Below, one piece after another: positions 1 through 7,307 of a DNA stretch of 64,000 bases. Below the pieces are notes generated by a model, which did no database searches, was not told where the DNA came from, and was given only the letters and a program-made list of their open reading frames with translations. Both the position numbers and the translations under genes were made by a program. How positions within the stretch are numbered: position 1 is the first letter of the stretch; every line of letters begins with the position of its first letter. Source of the DNA: Alkalispirochaeta americana. GTDB lineage: Bacteria > Spirochaetota > Spirochaetia > DSM-27196 > Alkalispirochaetaceae. The DNA lies in contig NZ_FTMS01000002.1 in NCBI RefSeq assembly GCF_900156105.1, forward strand, positions 1 to 64,000. Reading direction: 5' to 3'.

Positions 1-917
1 TCTCCCGTGGCGTTCAGGACCTGGATGCGGTCCACCACGGTGCCTATGATCCGGTTCAACCCCGACACGGCCGAGGAGATATCCCGGCCCATCTCGCCGA
101 TCTCGTCGTGGCCCCGGACGGTGACGCGGGCCGTGAGGTCCCCCGTGGCGAGTTTTTGCGAGACCTGCCTGGTGAGGCGCACCCGGTTGACCACGTGCCG
201 CGAGAGGCCGATGGCCAGGACCAGGGCAAGGACCAGGCTCACTGCGGTTGCTCCCAGGAGCAGGCGCATTCCTTGAGCGGCGTTGGCGTTCATCACGGCC
301 ACCGTCTCCAGGACCTCCTGGTCGATTACGGCCTGGGCTCGTTCGGCAGCACTCTCGTACTGCTGCTGATTTCGGATGAAGCCCTGCCGGAGCGTCACGT
401 TGTCCCGGCCGGCCGATTCAAAAAAGTTCAGCCTGTTATCCACCATGGTTCGCATGGACATGGAGAAGGTTTGGAGTTGTCGCAGAGCAAACTCCGCTTC
501 CTCCGACGAGGCGGGAAGAAATTCCTGACCCTCCACAACGCCCCCTTCAAGAATTGCCTCCAAATATTCGTTGGCAAGGGTCGAGAGCCCCCGGACCCGC
601 TCAAGCTCCCGGGTGTCTTCAAATCCGGCGATCACGTTCTCGAGCAACAGTTGGGCCTGAGTCACAGCCAGGCGGGAGCGCATGATAGCGTAGAGATGAG
701 GGTTTGCCTGATCGGTGATTTGCCGGGCATCCTGGTGGAGGCGGGCAATCCGGAGGGCCCCCGTTCCGCCGGCCCCGAGGATGATCAAGGACAAAGAGCC
801 GAAGGCAATGAGCATCTTGGCACGCAAACGAAGATGAAATACCGGAGGTTTCCGGCTCTGTGTATTGGTAGCTACTGTGGTTTTCTTGCTTCTCTGTTTC
901 GATGTCTGAAGTCCCAT
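1..917 (-). CDS. methyl-accepting chemotaxis protein, C-terminus cut off by window edge
   Basis: Open minus-strand frame of about 305 codons from ATG at 917 running off the left edge. A basic N-terminus is followed by a membrane helix at about residues 35-55 (IAFGSLSLIILGAGG), a roughly 160-residue helical sensor region, a second membrane helix at about 217-240 (LLLGATAVSLVLALVLAIGL), and a HAMP linker (LATGDLTARV then GHDEIGEMGRDISSAV). This is the topology of a transmembrane chemoreceptor. The methylation and CheA/CheW-binding hairpin lies outside the window, so assignment rests on the HAMP plus the two-helix layout; a HAMP histidine kinase or cyclase is a less likely alternative. No clear Shine-Dalgarno precedes the ATG. 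The ligand cannot be inferred. Confidence 0.8.
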   Translation of the reverse strand, partial: MGLQTSKQRSKKTTVATNTQSRKPPVFHLRLRAKMLIAFGSLSLIILGAGGTGALRIARLHQDARQITDQANPHLYAIMRSRLAVTQAQLLLENVIAGFEDTRELERVRGLSTLANEYLEAILEGGVVEGQEFLPASSEEAEFALRQLQTFSMSMRTMVDNRLNFFESAGRDNVTLRQGFIRNQQQYESAAERAQAVIDQEVLETVAVMNANAAQGMRLLLGATAVSLVLALVLAIGLSRHVVNRVRLTRQVSQKLATGDLTARVTVRGHDEIGEMGRDISSAVSGLNRIIGTVVDRIQVLNATG

Positions 918-1022
918 AGAACGTAAGTGTAATATAGTTTTTGTCATTTAGAAAAGTAAATTCTGTGGGGTTTGTCTGATTCGCCGACTGAAAGCGCTGG
1001 TGGCGGTGGTCCGGGCAACCTG

Positions 1023-1048
1023 GTGTCCGGTGTCCGGTGTCCGGTGTC
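1023..1048. repeat. short tandem repeat, unit GTGTCCG
   Basis: Three perfect 7-bp copies (1023-1029, 1030-1036, 1037-1043) and a partial fourth, in the gap between the chemoreceptor start and tRNA-Leu. It lies downstream of the tRNA terminator and upstream of the chemoreceptor start, so copy-number change could alter promoter spacing. No function is shown. Confidence 0.8.
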
Positions 1049-1068
1049 AGCTATACAGGATTTACGCC

Positions 1069-1112
1069 AAAAAAAAGTCCGCCAGTGTGATTCATTACAC
1101 TGACGGACTTTA
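1069..1112 (-). terminator. rho-independent terminator of tRNA-Leu(GAG)
   Basis: On the minus strand, AAGTCCG and CAGTGT pair with ACACTG and CGGACTT around a short loop, with one mismatch, and the stem runs into eight T residues. It starts a few bases after the tRNA 3' end and so closes a single-tRNA transcription unit. Confidence 0.85.
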
Positions 1113-1115
1113 TTG

Positions 1116-1199
1116 TGCGGCAGAGAGGACTTGAACCTCCACGTCCTTGCGGACACTAGCCCCTCAAGCTAGCGCGTCTACCAGTTCCGCCACTGCCGC
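1116..1199 (-). tRNA. tRNA-Leu, anticodon GAG
   Basis: 84-nt class II tRNA. Acceptor arms GCGGCAG/CTGCCGC with discriminator A. Anticodon stem CTAGC/GCTAG holds loop TTGAGGG, giving anticodon GAG. There is an extended variable arm and a T-loop GTTCAAGTC. CCA is not encoded. It has its own promoter and terminator. Confidence 0.95.
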
Positions 1200-1214
1200 G
1201 TCAGAACGATGCGC

Positions 1215-1243
1215 AAGATATCACGCCCTCCAGAGAGTGTCAA
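1215..1243 (-). promoter_or_regulatory. sigma-70-type promoter for tRNA-Leu(GAG)
   Basis: TTGACA (1243-1238), 17-bp spacer, TATCTT (1220-1215). The predicted start near 1208 is about nine bases before the tRNA. The TGA stop codon of the upstream peptidase gene (1242-1240) is part of the -35 hexamer. Confidence 0.8.
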
Positions 1244-3084
1244 GGAGTTCCGGCGCATCCCCGTTTATTTTTGCTGTCCGGGCTGTCTTCGTCGAAAAGA
1301 GTGGCTTCCAGGAGATCCAGTTGCTGCGAAAGCAGGTCCAGGGCCAGCTGAATCGGCTCCGGTTGTGCCATATCTACCCCTGCGGCGTTGAGGGAGTCCA
1401 GGGGAAAGCGGGATCCCCCCGAGCGCAGGAACCGGAAATAGTCATCCCGTTCGCCGGGGCCTCCCTCAAGAACTCTTCGGGAGAGGGTTATTGCTGCCGA
1501 AATCCCTGTGGCGTATTTGTATACATAGAAAGAGCGGTAGAAGTGGGGAATCCTCAGCCCTTCCAGATCAAGCAAGTCAGGGATTTCCAGGGTATCGCCA
1601 AAATAGGCCAGGAGAAGATCCCGGTAGGTCTGGCGAAACCAGTCAACTGTGAGGGCTTTTCCCCCCTCCACGTGGTCGTGGACCAGTTTTTCGTACTCGG
1701 CGAACATGGTCTGGCGAAAGAGCGTGGCCACAATATCATCGACGTGCTTGCTGATGAGATAAGCCCGCATGGAGCGGCTCTGTTCCTGCCCCATGAGATG
1801 GTGCACCAAGAGTTGCTCGTTGAAGGTGCTGGCCACTTCAGCCTCGAAAATCGTGTACTGGTAGTGCTGAAAGGGATTGTTGCGTACGGAATACCAGGAA
1901 TGCATGCTGTGACCCGCTTCGTGGGTCAAGGTGAACATATCCCGCAGGGTGTCATCCTTGTAGTTCAGAAGGATATAGGGATCGCCCCGGTAGCTGCCCG
2001 CTGAGAAGGCTCCGGACCGCTTTCCCTTGTTCTCGTAGCGGTCAACCCACCCTCCCAGGAGTCCTCCCCGGAGGGTAGTGACGTACTCCTCTCCGAGGGG
2101 GGCCAGAGAGGCCAGGACCGTTTCAACAGCTTTCTCGTAGGGATTGTTGACCGTGATAGCCGGAACCAGGGCAACGCGCGTGTCCCAGATCGCAGGGTCT
2201 TTCAGGTGAAGAGCCCGCTTTCTGATTCGGTAATAGCGGTGCAGCAGGGGAAGGTTTTTCCGTACCACCGCCAGGAGATTCTCGTAGACCCTGGAGGGAA
2301 CATCGTCAGGAAAGAGTCGGGCTGCCAGGGCTGAAGGGAATTTCCGCACCCGGGCCCGGTAGACATCGAGGTTGACACTGCCGGCATACAGTGCGGCCAA
2401 GGTGTTCTTGTGTTGATCAAAGGAGCGGTAAAACTGGTGGAAGGCTCGTTCCCGCACCGACCGGTCGGGATGCTCCAGAAGGCTGCCAAAACTGGATTGT
2501 GTCAGGCTCCTGGGGCCTTCCGGGGTTTCGACCTCACCGAAATCGAGATCTACATCAAGAAGGGCGCTGAAAGCTTTGGAAGCGGTCTGGTTTGCCTCCT
2601 GCTGCATCGCCAGGATACGTTCCTCTCCGGGAGTGAGGGTGTGAGGCTTGTAGCGTAGCACCCGATCCAGAGTAATACGGAACTCTTCCAGTCGGGGGTC
2701 TGCCAGGAGTTCTTCCATTCTGGAGTCCGGGATCTGCTGGATCTCGGGTGCAAAAAAACTTGTCGCTGCATCAAGGCGGGACGCTGTTTGGGTATATCTG
2801 CTCAGACGGTCCTGGTTCTCGCTGTTTCCTGCATCTTCGGAGTGGCGGAGCATGGCGTAGTAGCCCAGCCGCTCCTCGGTTTCCTCAATTCGGGTTTGTA
2901 ACTGGAGCCAGGCCAGGAGGGTGTCGGCCGATTCTGCGAGCTTGCCCGGGTAGGTCTGAACTTCGGATTCCAGGCTCGAAAGACGGCACAGGTCTTCTTC
3001 CCATTGTTCTTCCTTCTGGTACAGTGACCCCAAATCCCATTGATGCTCACGGGGGATATCGTCCCGGTTCGGTACAGTAGTCAT
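1240..3084 (-). CDS. pepF: oligoendopeptidase F-type zinc metallopeptidase (M3 family)
   Basis: 614 residues from ATG 3084 (N-terminus MTTVPNRDDIPREHQWDL). Cytosolic peptidase that cleaves short oligopeptides, finishing protein turnover. The zinc motif HEAGH lies at residues 388-392, followed about 25 residues later by FEAEVASTFNE, which would supply the third ligand; length and the N-terminal WDLGSLY segment fit PepF. The frame stays open upstream to 3201, but that would overlap rdgB and add a non-conserved low-complexity stretch, so 3084 was preferred although no strong Shine-Dalgarno is seen. It lies 76 bp downstream of rdgB and probably belongs to the same transcript. Its stop codon forms part of the next tRNA promoter. 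Confidence 0.92.
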   Translation of the reverse strand: MTTVPNRDDIPREHQWDLGSLYQKEEQWEEDLCRLSSLESEVQTYPGKLAESADTLLAWLQLQTRIEETEERLGYYAMLRHSEDAGNSENQDRLSRYTQTASRLDAATSFFAPEIQQIPDSRMEELLADPRLEEFRITLDRVLRYKPHTLTPGEERILAMQQEANQTASKAFSALLDVDLDFGEVETPEGPRSLTQSSFGSLLEHPDRSVRERAFHQFYRSFDQHKNTLAALYAGSVNLDVYRARVRKFPSALAARLFPDDVPSRVYENLLAVVRKNLPLLHRYYRIRKRALHLKDPAIWDTRVALVPAITVNNPYEKAVETVLASLAPLGEEYVTTLRGGLLGGWVDRYENKGKRSGAFSAGSYRGDPYILLNYKDDTLRDMFTLTHEAGHSMHSWYSVRNNPFQHYQYTIFEAEVASTFNEQLLVHHLMGQEQSRSMRAYLISKHVDDIVATLFRQTMFAEYEKLVHDHVEGGKALTVDWFRQTYRDLLLAYFGDTLEIPDLLDLEGLRIPHFYRSFYVYKYATGISAAITLSRRVLEGGPGERDDYFRFLRSGGSRFPLDSLNAAGVDMAQPEPIQLALDLLSQQLDLLEATLFDEDSPDSKNKRGCAGTP

Positions 3085-3160
3085 GTCAGGACGATACGGG
3101 AAGGGGCCGGACTGGTCAACCAGGGCGGCGGTCCCGGTTGGCACCGCCGCGTGCGGGGAA

Positions 3161-3862
3161 TTATTTACCGGAGACGCTGATCCAGTCTGCTGCCCGGGCA
3201 AGTGCTGCCAGGGCTTTGGCCCGGTGAGAAATCTGGTCTTTTTCGCTCTGGGAAATCTCGGCCACCGTCTCGCCCCGATGAGGCAACAGGAAGACCGGGT
3301 CGTAGCCGAATCCCGTTTTCCCGTCCCGGGGGATCTTCACAATTTCTCCGTGCCATGTTTCCTGAATCTGGAGATAGCGATCATCCTCATAGAGGAGGAC
3401 AGCGTTGCAGACGTAATGGGCGCCCCGATCTTGATGATCCTCCAGTTCCCGAAGGAGCAGGGCATTTCTGCCGGTATCATCCAGGGGAGGGGCGTCAGGG
3501 GTGTTCCCGTAACGGGCAGAGTAGATGCCGGGCCGGTTGTCCAGGGCATGGACGCAGATCCCGGAGTCATCGGCAAGAACTGGCGGTACCTGGGATCCGC
3601 AGAGGGCGTGCAGCTTCTCTTTCACTGTTTCAAGAGAGGCGTCCAGAGACGTTCCGGGAAGAAGCTCGCCACGAATCAGCGCAGCGAGCCCCCGGGCTTT
3701 CAGAAGAGCGTTGGCAGCGAAGGTATCTCCATCCTCGACCACGTCAAAGGAAAATCCGAGATCGCAGGGTTGAAGAACGGTGACTGTCGCCCCGAGGTGT
3801 TTCAAAATCCCATCTATTTCCCGGCGCTTGTGCTCGTTGTTTGAGGCAAGAAGAATATGCAT
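3161..3862 (-). CDS. rdgB: XTP/dITP pyrophosphatase (RdgB/Ham1 family)
   Basis: 233 residues. Hydrolyses non-canonical purine triphosphates (dITP, XTP) to the monophosphates, keeping deaminated bases out of DNA and RNA. Family motifs: N-terminal LLASNNEHKRRE, the substrate loop LADDSG at about 96-101 followed by RPGIYSARYG, then FGYDPVFLLP and SEKDQISHRAKA. It is about 30 residues longer than usual because of an insertion near residues 63-93 ahead of the LADDSG loop. It starts nine bases after the stop of the sigma-like gene, so co-transcription from the upstream sigma-54-type promoter is likely. Confidence 0.95.
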   Translation of the reverse strand: MHILLASNNEHKRREIDGILKHLGATVTVLQPCDLGFSFDVVEDGDTFAANALLKARGLAALIRGELLPGTSLDASLETVKEKLHALCGSQVPPVLADDSGICVHALDNRPGIYSARYGNTPDAPPLDDTGRNALLLRELEDHQDRGAHYVCNAVLLYEDDRYLQIQETWHGEIVKIPRDGKTGFGYDPVFLLPHRGETVAEISQSEKDQISHRAKALAALARAADWISVSGK

Positions 3863-3871
3863 TGTCCGATG

Positions 3872-4726
3872 CTACTGTGTTGCCAGGGATGATGCAAGGC
3901 GTTTGCTAAGGTTGTGGAGAGAGCTGTCCACTGTTCCCTTGGGAACCCCCAAAAGAAGAGCAACTTCCTTGTTTGAGAGGTGAATATTTTGCTTTTTCAA
4001 TCTCTGGATATACAAGAGCCAGAGTTTCCGGTGGTGATTGCTTCGCCGTTTCAGTTTCTCCCGGATAGGGGGGTAGAACTCTTCCTGCAACTCCCGCTCG
4101 AAGTGCAGCATGGCCGAGTAATGTTTGTCCCGGCGTTCCTGAAAAATTGTTCTTCGCTGGGCCCGATCGGCCCGATGGTGGCGGCAGTATTCTCCTATGG
4201 CAGTCATCCAGGACAAGGGGAGATCAAAGATGTGGGAAAAGCTCTGGCAGTCCTGGAGAGAGAGGAGGGGGACGTTCTTGCAAAAGAGATAGAGCAGTTG
4301 TTTTTTCAAGGCCTCCTCGGTTCCTGCTCCCTGAAGACGAATGATTTCCGGTCGGTGCGTGCCATAGTGAATGGTTTGGTCCATCTCGCTGACAAGTTCA
4401 GGAATCGAAGAGACGCTTCCGGAGCTCTCCGAAAGGTATACATGGCAGTTCCTGTGATCAATTTTCTTTCGCATGTACTCCCGGCTGCTGTGGTAGAGGG
4501 TCGTCGCCAGGTACCCCTCGAAGGATGCGCCCTGATCCTGGTAGGTTTCTGCCATCTTTACCAGCCGGGGATAGAAATCGGCGATGATCTCTTCCATCTC
4601 TTCCGTGTCCAGACGATGCCGTTTTCCCAGGACTCTCCTCATGAACTTCAGGGCCTCCGCTACAAACCGGTCCCAGGATATGGTCTGGCTCTGGTAACCT
4701 CTGTAGTATTGATCCAGTGATTTCAT
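3872..4726 (-). CDS. divergent sigma-70-like factor (sigma2-like and sigma4-like regions)
   Basis: 284 residues, excellent Shine-Dalgarno (AAAGGAGG) before ATG 4726. Residues about 40-90 resemble sigma region 2: EEMEEIIADFYPRL, then GASFEGYLATTLYHSSREYM. The C-terminus is a helix-turn-helix like sigma region 4.2: LSNKEVALLLGVPKGTVDSS then LHNLSKRL. About 140 poorly recognisable residues with many His/Arg/Tyr separate the two halves, much more than in ordinary ECF sigma factors. Whether it binds core RNA polymerase or acts as a DNA-binding regulator cannot be decided from sequence. It heads a unit with rdgB and pepF and has a near-consensus sigma-54 promoter immediately upstream. No anti-sigma gene is adjacent. 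Confidence 0.6.
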   Translation of the reverse strand: MKSLDQYYRGYQSQTISWDRFVAEALKFMRRVLGKRHRLDTEEMEEIIADFYPRLVKMAETYQDQGASFEGYLATTLYHSSREYMRKKIDHRNCHVYLSESSGSVSSIPELVSEMDQTIHYGTHRPEIIRLQGAGTEEALKKQLLYLFCKNVPLLSLQDCQSFSHIFDLPLSWMTAIGEYCRHHRADRAQRRTIFQERRDKHYSAMLHFERELQEEFYPPIREKLKRRSNHHRKLWLLYIQRLKKQNIHLSNKEVALLLGVPKGTVDSSLHNLSKRLASSLATQ

Positions 4727-4749
4727 CTATATCCTCCTTTATAGAGGAT

Positions 4750-4767
4750 ATGCAAAAATCATGCCAA
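4750..4767 (-). promoter_or_regulatory. sigma-54 (RpoN) promoter upstream of the sigma-like gene
   Basis: Minus-strand TTGGCATGATTTTTGCAT. GG and GC are exactly 10 bp apart, and only the C-to-T change in TGGCAC departs from the -24/-12 consensus. The predicted start near 4741 leaves a leader of about 15 nt that holds the strong Shine-Dalgarno of the gene starting at 4726. The upstream activator site is not identified. Confidence 0.7.
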
Positions 4768-4852
4768 AAATTTCTGCATGCCCATGGAAAAGAAGTTGTT
4801 AAATGAAAGGGGAAAATGAAAGTTTCGAAGTATTAACGGGGAAGAGGGTTCC

Positions 4853-5845
4853 TCAAGCGATCCCCAGCAGGGACTGCCTGAGGCGGGGAAGAAACTGGTT
4901 CAGGGGTTCTGCAACAAAGGCACCAGAGGCCTTTTGGTGTCCGCCGCCCCCAAAGGAAGCGGCCAGGGCACCCATATCGGTTGAGTCGGTGGCGCGGAAA
5001 CTGATCGCACAGCCCTTTGGTTTTTCTTTTACCAGGACAACAACCCGGACCCCTTCTACAGCCAGGAGGAGACGATAGAGGGCATCGGAGTCGCGGTGTC
5101 GACCGAATTCCTTTTCATCGCCTGCTGTCTGGTATGTGAGCAGAACCGATCCCTCCAGAAGACGTTCGGACCTTTGGAGAAGCCGGGCAATGAGCTGACG
5201 GCTCTCCCAGGAGCGGCCCGATGAGAGAAAGCGATCGGTCCCCTGGGGTGATGCGCCCCTTTGTGCCAGTTTTGCCGCCGTGGTAAAGGCAATGTGCTGG
5301 TGGGGTGCCAGAAACCGGAAAAAGCCCGTATCGGTGACGAGGCCCAGAAAGAGCCACTCCGCTTCCTCCCGGGTTATTTCAAGGCCAAGGCCCTGAATGA
5401 GGGCGGTGGCGAGAATTGTTGCGGCCGGAACCTCGGGGAGGATGAAATGCACTCCCTGAAGTCGTTCTCCGCTGGCGTGGTGATCCACAACCGCCAGAGG
5501 CAAATTGAGGATCTGTTCTGCCATGGATCCGAGCCGGTCTGCGCTGGAGCAGTCAACGATGATGGCCGCCTCCGGCACCAGATCAGAAGATGCCGTGGCC
5601 CGGGGCGGGGATTCAGGCCCCGGCAAGAAATAGTGCTCAAAGGGAGTTATCTCGTGCCGCTCGAAGGGGCCTGCATTGACAAGAAGGACCTCCTTGCCCA
5701 AGCGTCTCAAGGCGCTTCCCAAGGCAAGCTGGGTTCCCAGGCAGTCGGCGTCGGGTTCTTTGTGTCCTGCAATCACAAAAGAGGAATGCCGAAGGAGAAA
5801 GTCTATTAACTCCTTCGGTACCTCGAGAAGGGTGTCCTGTGGCAT
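4853..5845 (-). CDS. nrnA: DHH/DHHA1 phosphoesterase, NrnA-like nanoRNase/pAp phosphatase
   Basis: 330 residues; ATG 5845 follows AGGAG at good spacing. The DHH domain shows GHKEPDADCLG (about 27-37), IVDCSS, VDHHAS and VTDTGFFRF; the DHHA1 domain ends with GGGGHQKASGAF. These are the metal-binding and substrate-binding motifs of NrnA-type enzymes, which degrade two- to five-nucleotide RNAs and dephosphorylate pAp in the cytosol. A cyclic-dinucleotide (GdpP-type) role is less likely because the membrane, PAS and GGDEF parts are missing. It starts 15 bp after the small secreted-protein gene, at the end of the argF run. Confidence 0.88.
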   Translation of the reverse strand: MPQDTLLEVPKELIDFLLRHSSFVIAGHKEPDADCLGTQLALGSALRRLGKEVLLVNAGPFERHEITPFEHYFLPGPESPPRATASSDLVPEAAIIVDCSSADRLGSMAEQILNLPLAVVDHHASGERLQGVHFILPEVPAATILATALIQGLGLEITREEAEWLFLGLVTDTGFFRFLAPHQHIAFTTAAKLAQRGASPQGTDRFLSSGRSWESRQLIARLLQRSERLLEGSVLLTYQTAGDEKEFGRHRDSDALYRLLLAVEGVRVVVLVKEKPKGCAISFRATDSTDMGALAASFGGGGHQKASGAFVAEPLNQFLPRLRQSLLGIA

Positions 5846-5860
5846 GCTGCTCCTGCTGCG

Positions 5861-6274
5861 TCAGTAGACTATACGAAACTCGTCGCTCTCAAAGGCGTCG
5901 CGGGGATCCTGACTGCTGGGCAGGGCTCCCCACGTTCTGTGAGTGCGACTGGATTGAACAACGAGACGAAGGTGCGAGACTTCACCGTTCCGGTAAAATA
6001 CCGTGAGATAGGGTGCGCTGGGATGCGATGTATAGATTATCTCGGCCTTGCCCGCTGCCTCGGTGAACCACCGGCCGGGCATATAGACTACACCCGGATA
6101 GAGGTCCGAACGACTGTAGATGACCTTGTAGCCGAGCCTGTGGGGATATACTCGCTGAACCTGGACGGTCATGGCCAGTAAAGAAGAATCGGCTCCTCCT
6201 TGATCCTGGGCGAAAGCCGGAACTGCCAAGAGAAGAAAGAACGAAGAAACTGCCAACGCCTTGATTGTTCTCAT
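5861..6274 (-). CDS. small exported protein of unknown function
   Basis: 137 residues from ATG 6274. N-terminal signal peptide: MRTIK, then a hydrophobic core, with likely cleavage after AFA before QDQGG. The mature part (about 115 residues) is rich in Tyr/Arg beta-strand-like stretches (VQVQRVYPHRLGYKVIY, APYLTVFYRNGEVSHLRLVV), with no cysteines and no lipobox. The family was not recognised. It sits 13 bp after argF and 15 bp before nrnA, so it is probably co-transcribed with them. An upstream in-frame start at 6310 would overlap argF and spoil the signal peptide. Confidence 0.75.
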   Translation of the reverse strand: MRTIKALAVSSFFLLLAVPAFAQDQGGADSSLLAMTVQVQRVYPHRLGYKVIYSRSDLYPGVVYMPGRWFTEAAGKAEIIYTSHPSAPYLTVFYRNGEVSHLRLVVQSSRTHRTWGALPSSQDPRDAFESDEFRIVY

Positions 6275-6287
6275 AGTAAATATAGTA

Positions 6288-7223
6288 CTACGCGAGTCCC
6301 AGGGAAGCAAGCATCACCGCTTTGATTGTGTGTTTTCGGTTTTCTGCCTGATCCCATACCCGTGAGGTGGGCCCGTCAATCACCGAAGGGGTCATCTCGT
6401 TTCCCCGCACTGCCGGGAGACAGTGGAGGAATATTGCCTTCGGTGCCCGGGCCATCACGTGATCGGTTACCTGAAACGGAGAGAGCAGCCCCGTTCGTTC
6501 TGCTTCCTGGCCCTCTTCACCCATGGATACCCACACGTCGGTGTAGATTACCTCCGCCTCGGGAGGGAGGGACTGGAGATCGTGGTGAACGGTGACGGTG
6601 CCGGGATAGTCCTGGCGGGCTGCCACTGTTGCCAGCAGGTCCGGGTCCGGAGCAAGTTCTGGCGGGCAGATTATGTGGTGGTGCAATCCCATGGCAACGG
6701 CTCCTACCAGGAGACTGTTGCTCACGTTGTTTCTGCCGTCGCCGCAATAAACTGAGGTGACCCCTTCGAGCGCGCCGGTGTGCTCTTCTATGGTAAGAAG
6801 ATCGGCAAGAGCCTGGGTTGGGTGCCACTGGTCAGTGAGCCCGTTGATCACAGGGACCCCGGCATGGCAAGCAAGTTTTTCTGCGGTTCTGTGGGAGAAT
6901 CCGCGAAACTCGATAATATCGAACATTCGCCCCAGGACACGGGCGGTATCCTCCACGGTTTCCTTGGCTCCCAGTTGGATGTCTGCACTGGAAAGAAAAA
7001 CCGGATGGCCTCCTTCCTCGCCAAAGGCAGTCTCGAAAGCTGCCCGGGTGCGGGTGGAACGTTTCTCGAAAAGCATTGCCAGTGTTTGCCCCCGAAAGCG
7101 CTGGGGGCGTTCCGCCGTGGCCTGTTCCTGCTTGACCCGGTGAGAGAGATCCAGGAGATAGCGGATCTCCTCGGGGGTGCAGTCTATAAGCGCCAGAAGA
7201 GATTTTCCTTCAAGAGATTTCAC
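6288..7223 (-). CDS. argF: ornithine carbamoyltransferase
   Basis: 311 residues. Condenses carbamoyl phosphate and ornithine to citrulline in arginine biosynthesis (cytosolic trimer). Carbamoyl-phosphate loop STRTR at 56-60; HPTQALADLL near 130; HCLPAVRGNE near 270 supplies the catalytic Cys and the ornithine-side signature. The start is GTG at 7223, chosen for the AAAGGAGG site 6 bp upstream and the MKSLEGKSLL N-terminus. The enzyme could in principle run in the catabolic direction, but no arginine deiminase genes are nearby. It lies 84 bp downstream of lon; the gap carries a tandem duplication rather than a terminator. Confidence 0.95.
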   Translation of the reverse strand: MKSLEGKSLLALIDCTPEEIRYLLDLSHRVKQEQATAERPQRFRGQTLAMLFEKRSTRTRAAFETAFGEEGGHPVFLSSADIQLGAKETVEDTARVLGRMFDIIEFRGFSHRTAEKLACHAGVPVINGLTDQWHPTQALADLLTIEEHTGALEGVTSVYCGDGRNNVSNSLLVGAVAMGLHHHIICPPELAPDPDLLATVAARQDYPGTVTVHHDLQSLPPEAEVIYTDVWVSMGEEGQEAERTGLLSPFQVTDHVMARAPKAIFLHCLPAVRGNEMTPSVIDGPTSRVWDQAENRKHTIKAVMLASLGLA

Positions 7224-7242
7224 GAAACGGCCTCCTTTATAT

Positions 7243-7274
7243 GTGCTTCAGCATAGGTGTGCTTCAGCATAGGT
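7243..7274. repeat. perfect 16-bp tandem duplication between lon and argF
   Basis: GTGCTTCAGCATAGGT occurs twice head to tail (7243-7258, 7259-7274). It lies 20-51 bp upstream of the argF start codon, where a leader or operator would be. Confidence 0.9.
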
Positions 7275-7307
7275 GTTCCAGAACGCATTTGCCAGACATG
7301 CCCTCTG

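Noticed and set aside
108-926. Plus-strand 272-codon open frame over the left edge
   Set aside because: It is antisense to the chemoreceptor frame, which has clear membrane helices and a HAMP linker; the plus-strand product has no recognisable features.
944-1156. 70-codon minus-strand frame between the chemoreceptor and tRNA-Leu
   Set aside because: It is built from the GTGTCCG repeat and the tRNA terminator, and runs into the tRNA gene.
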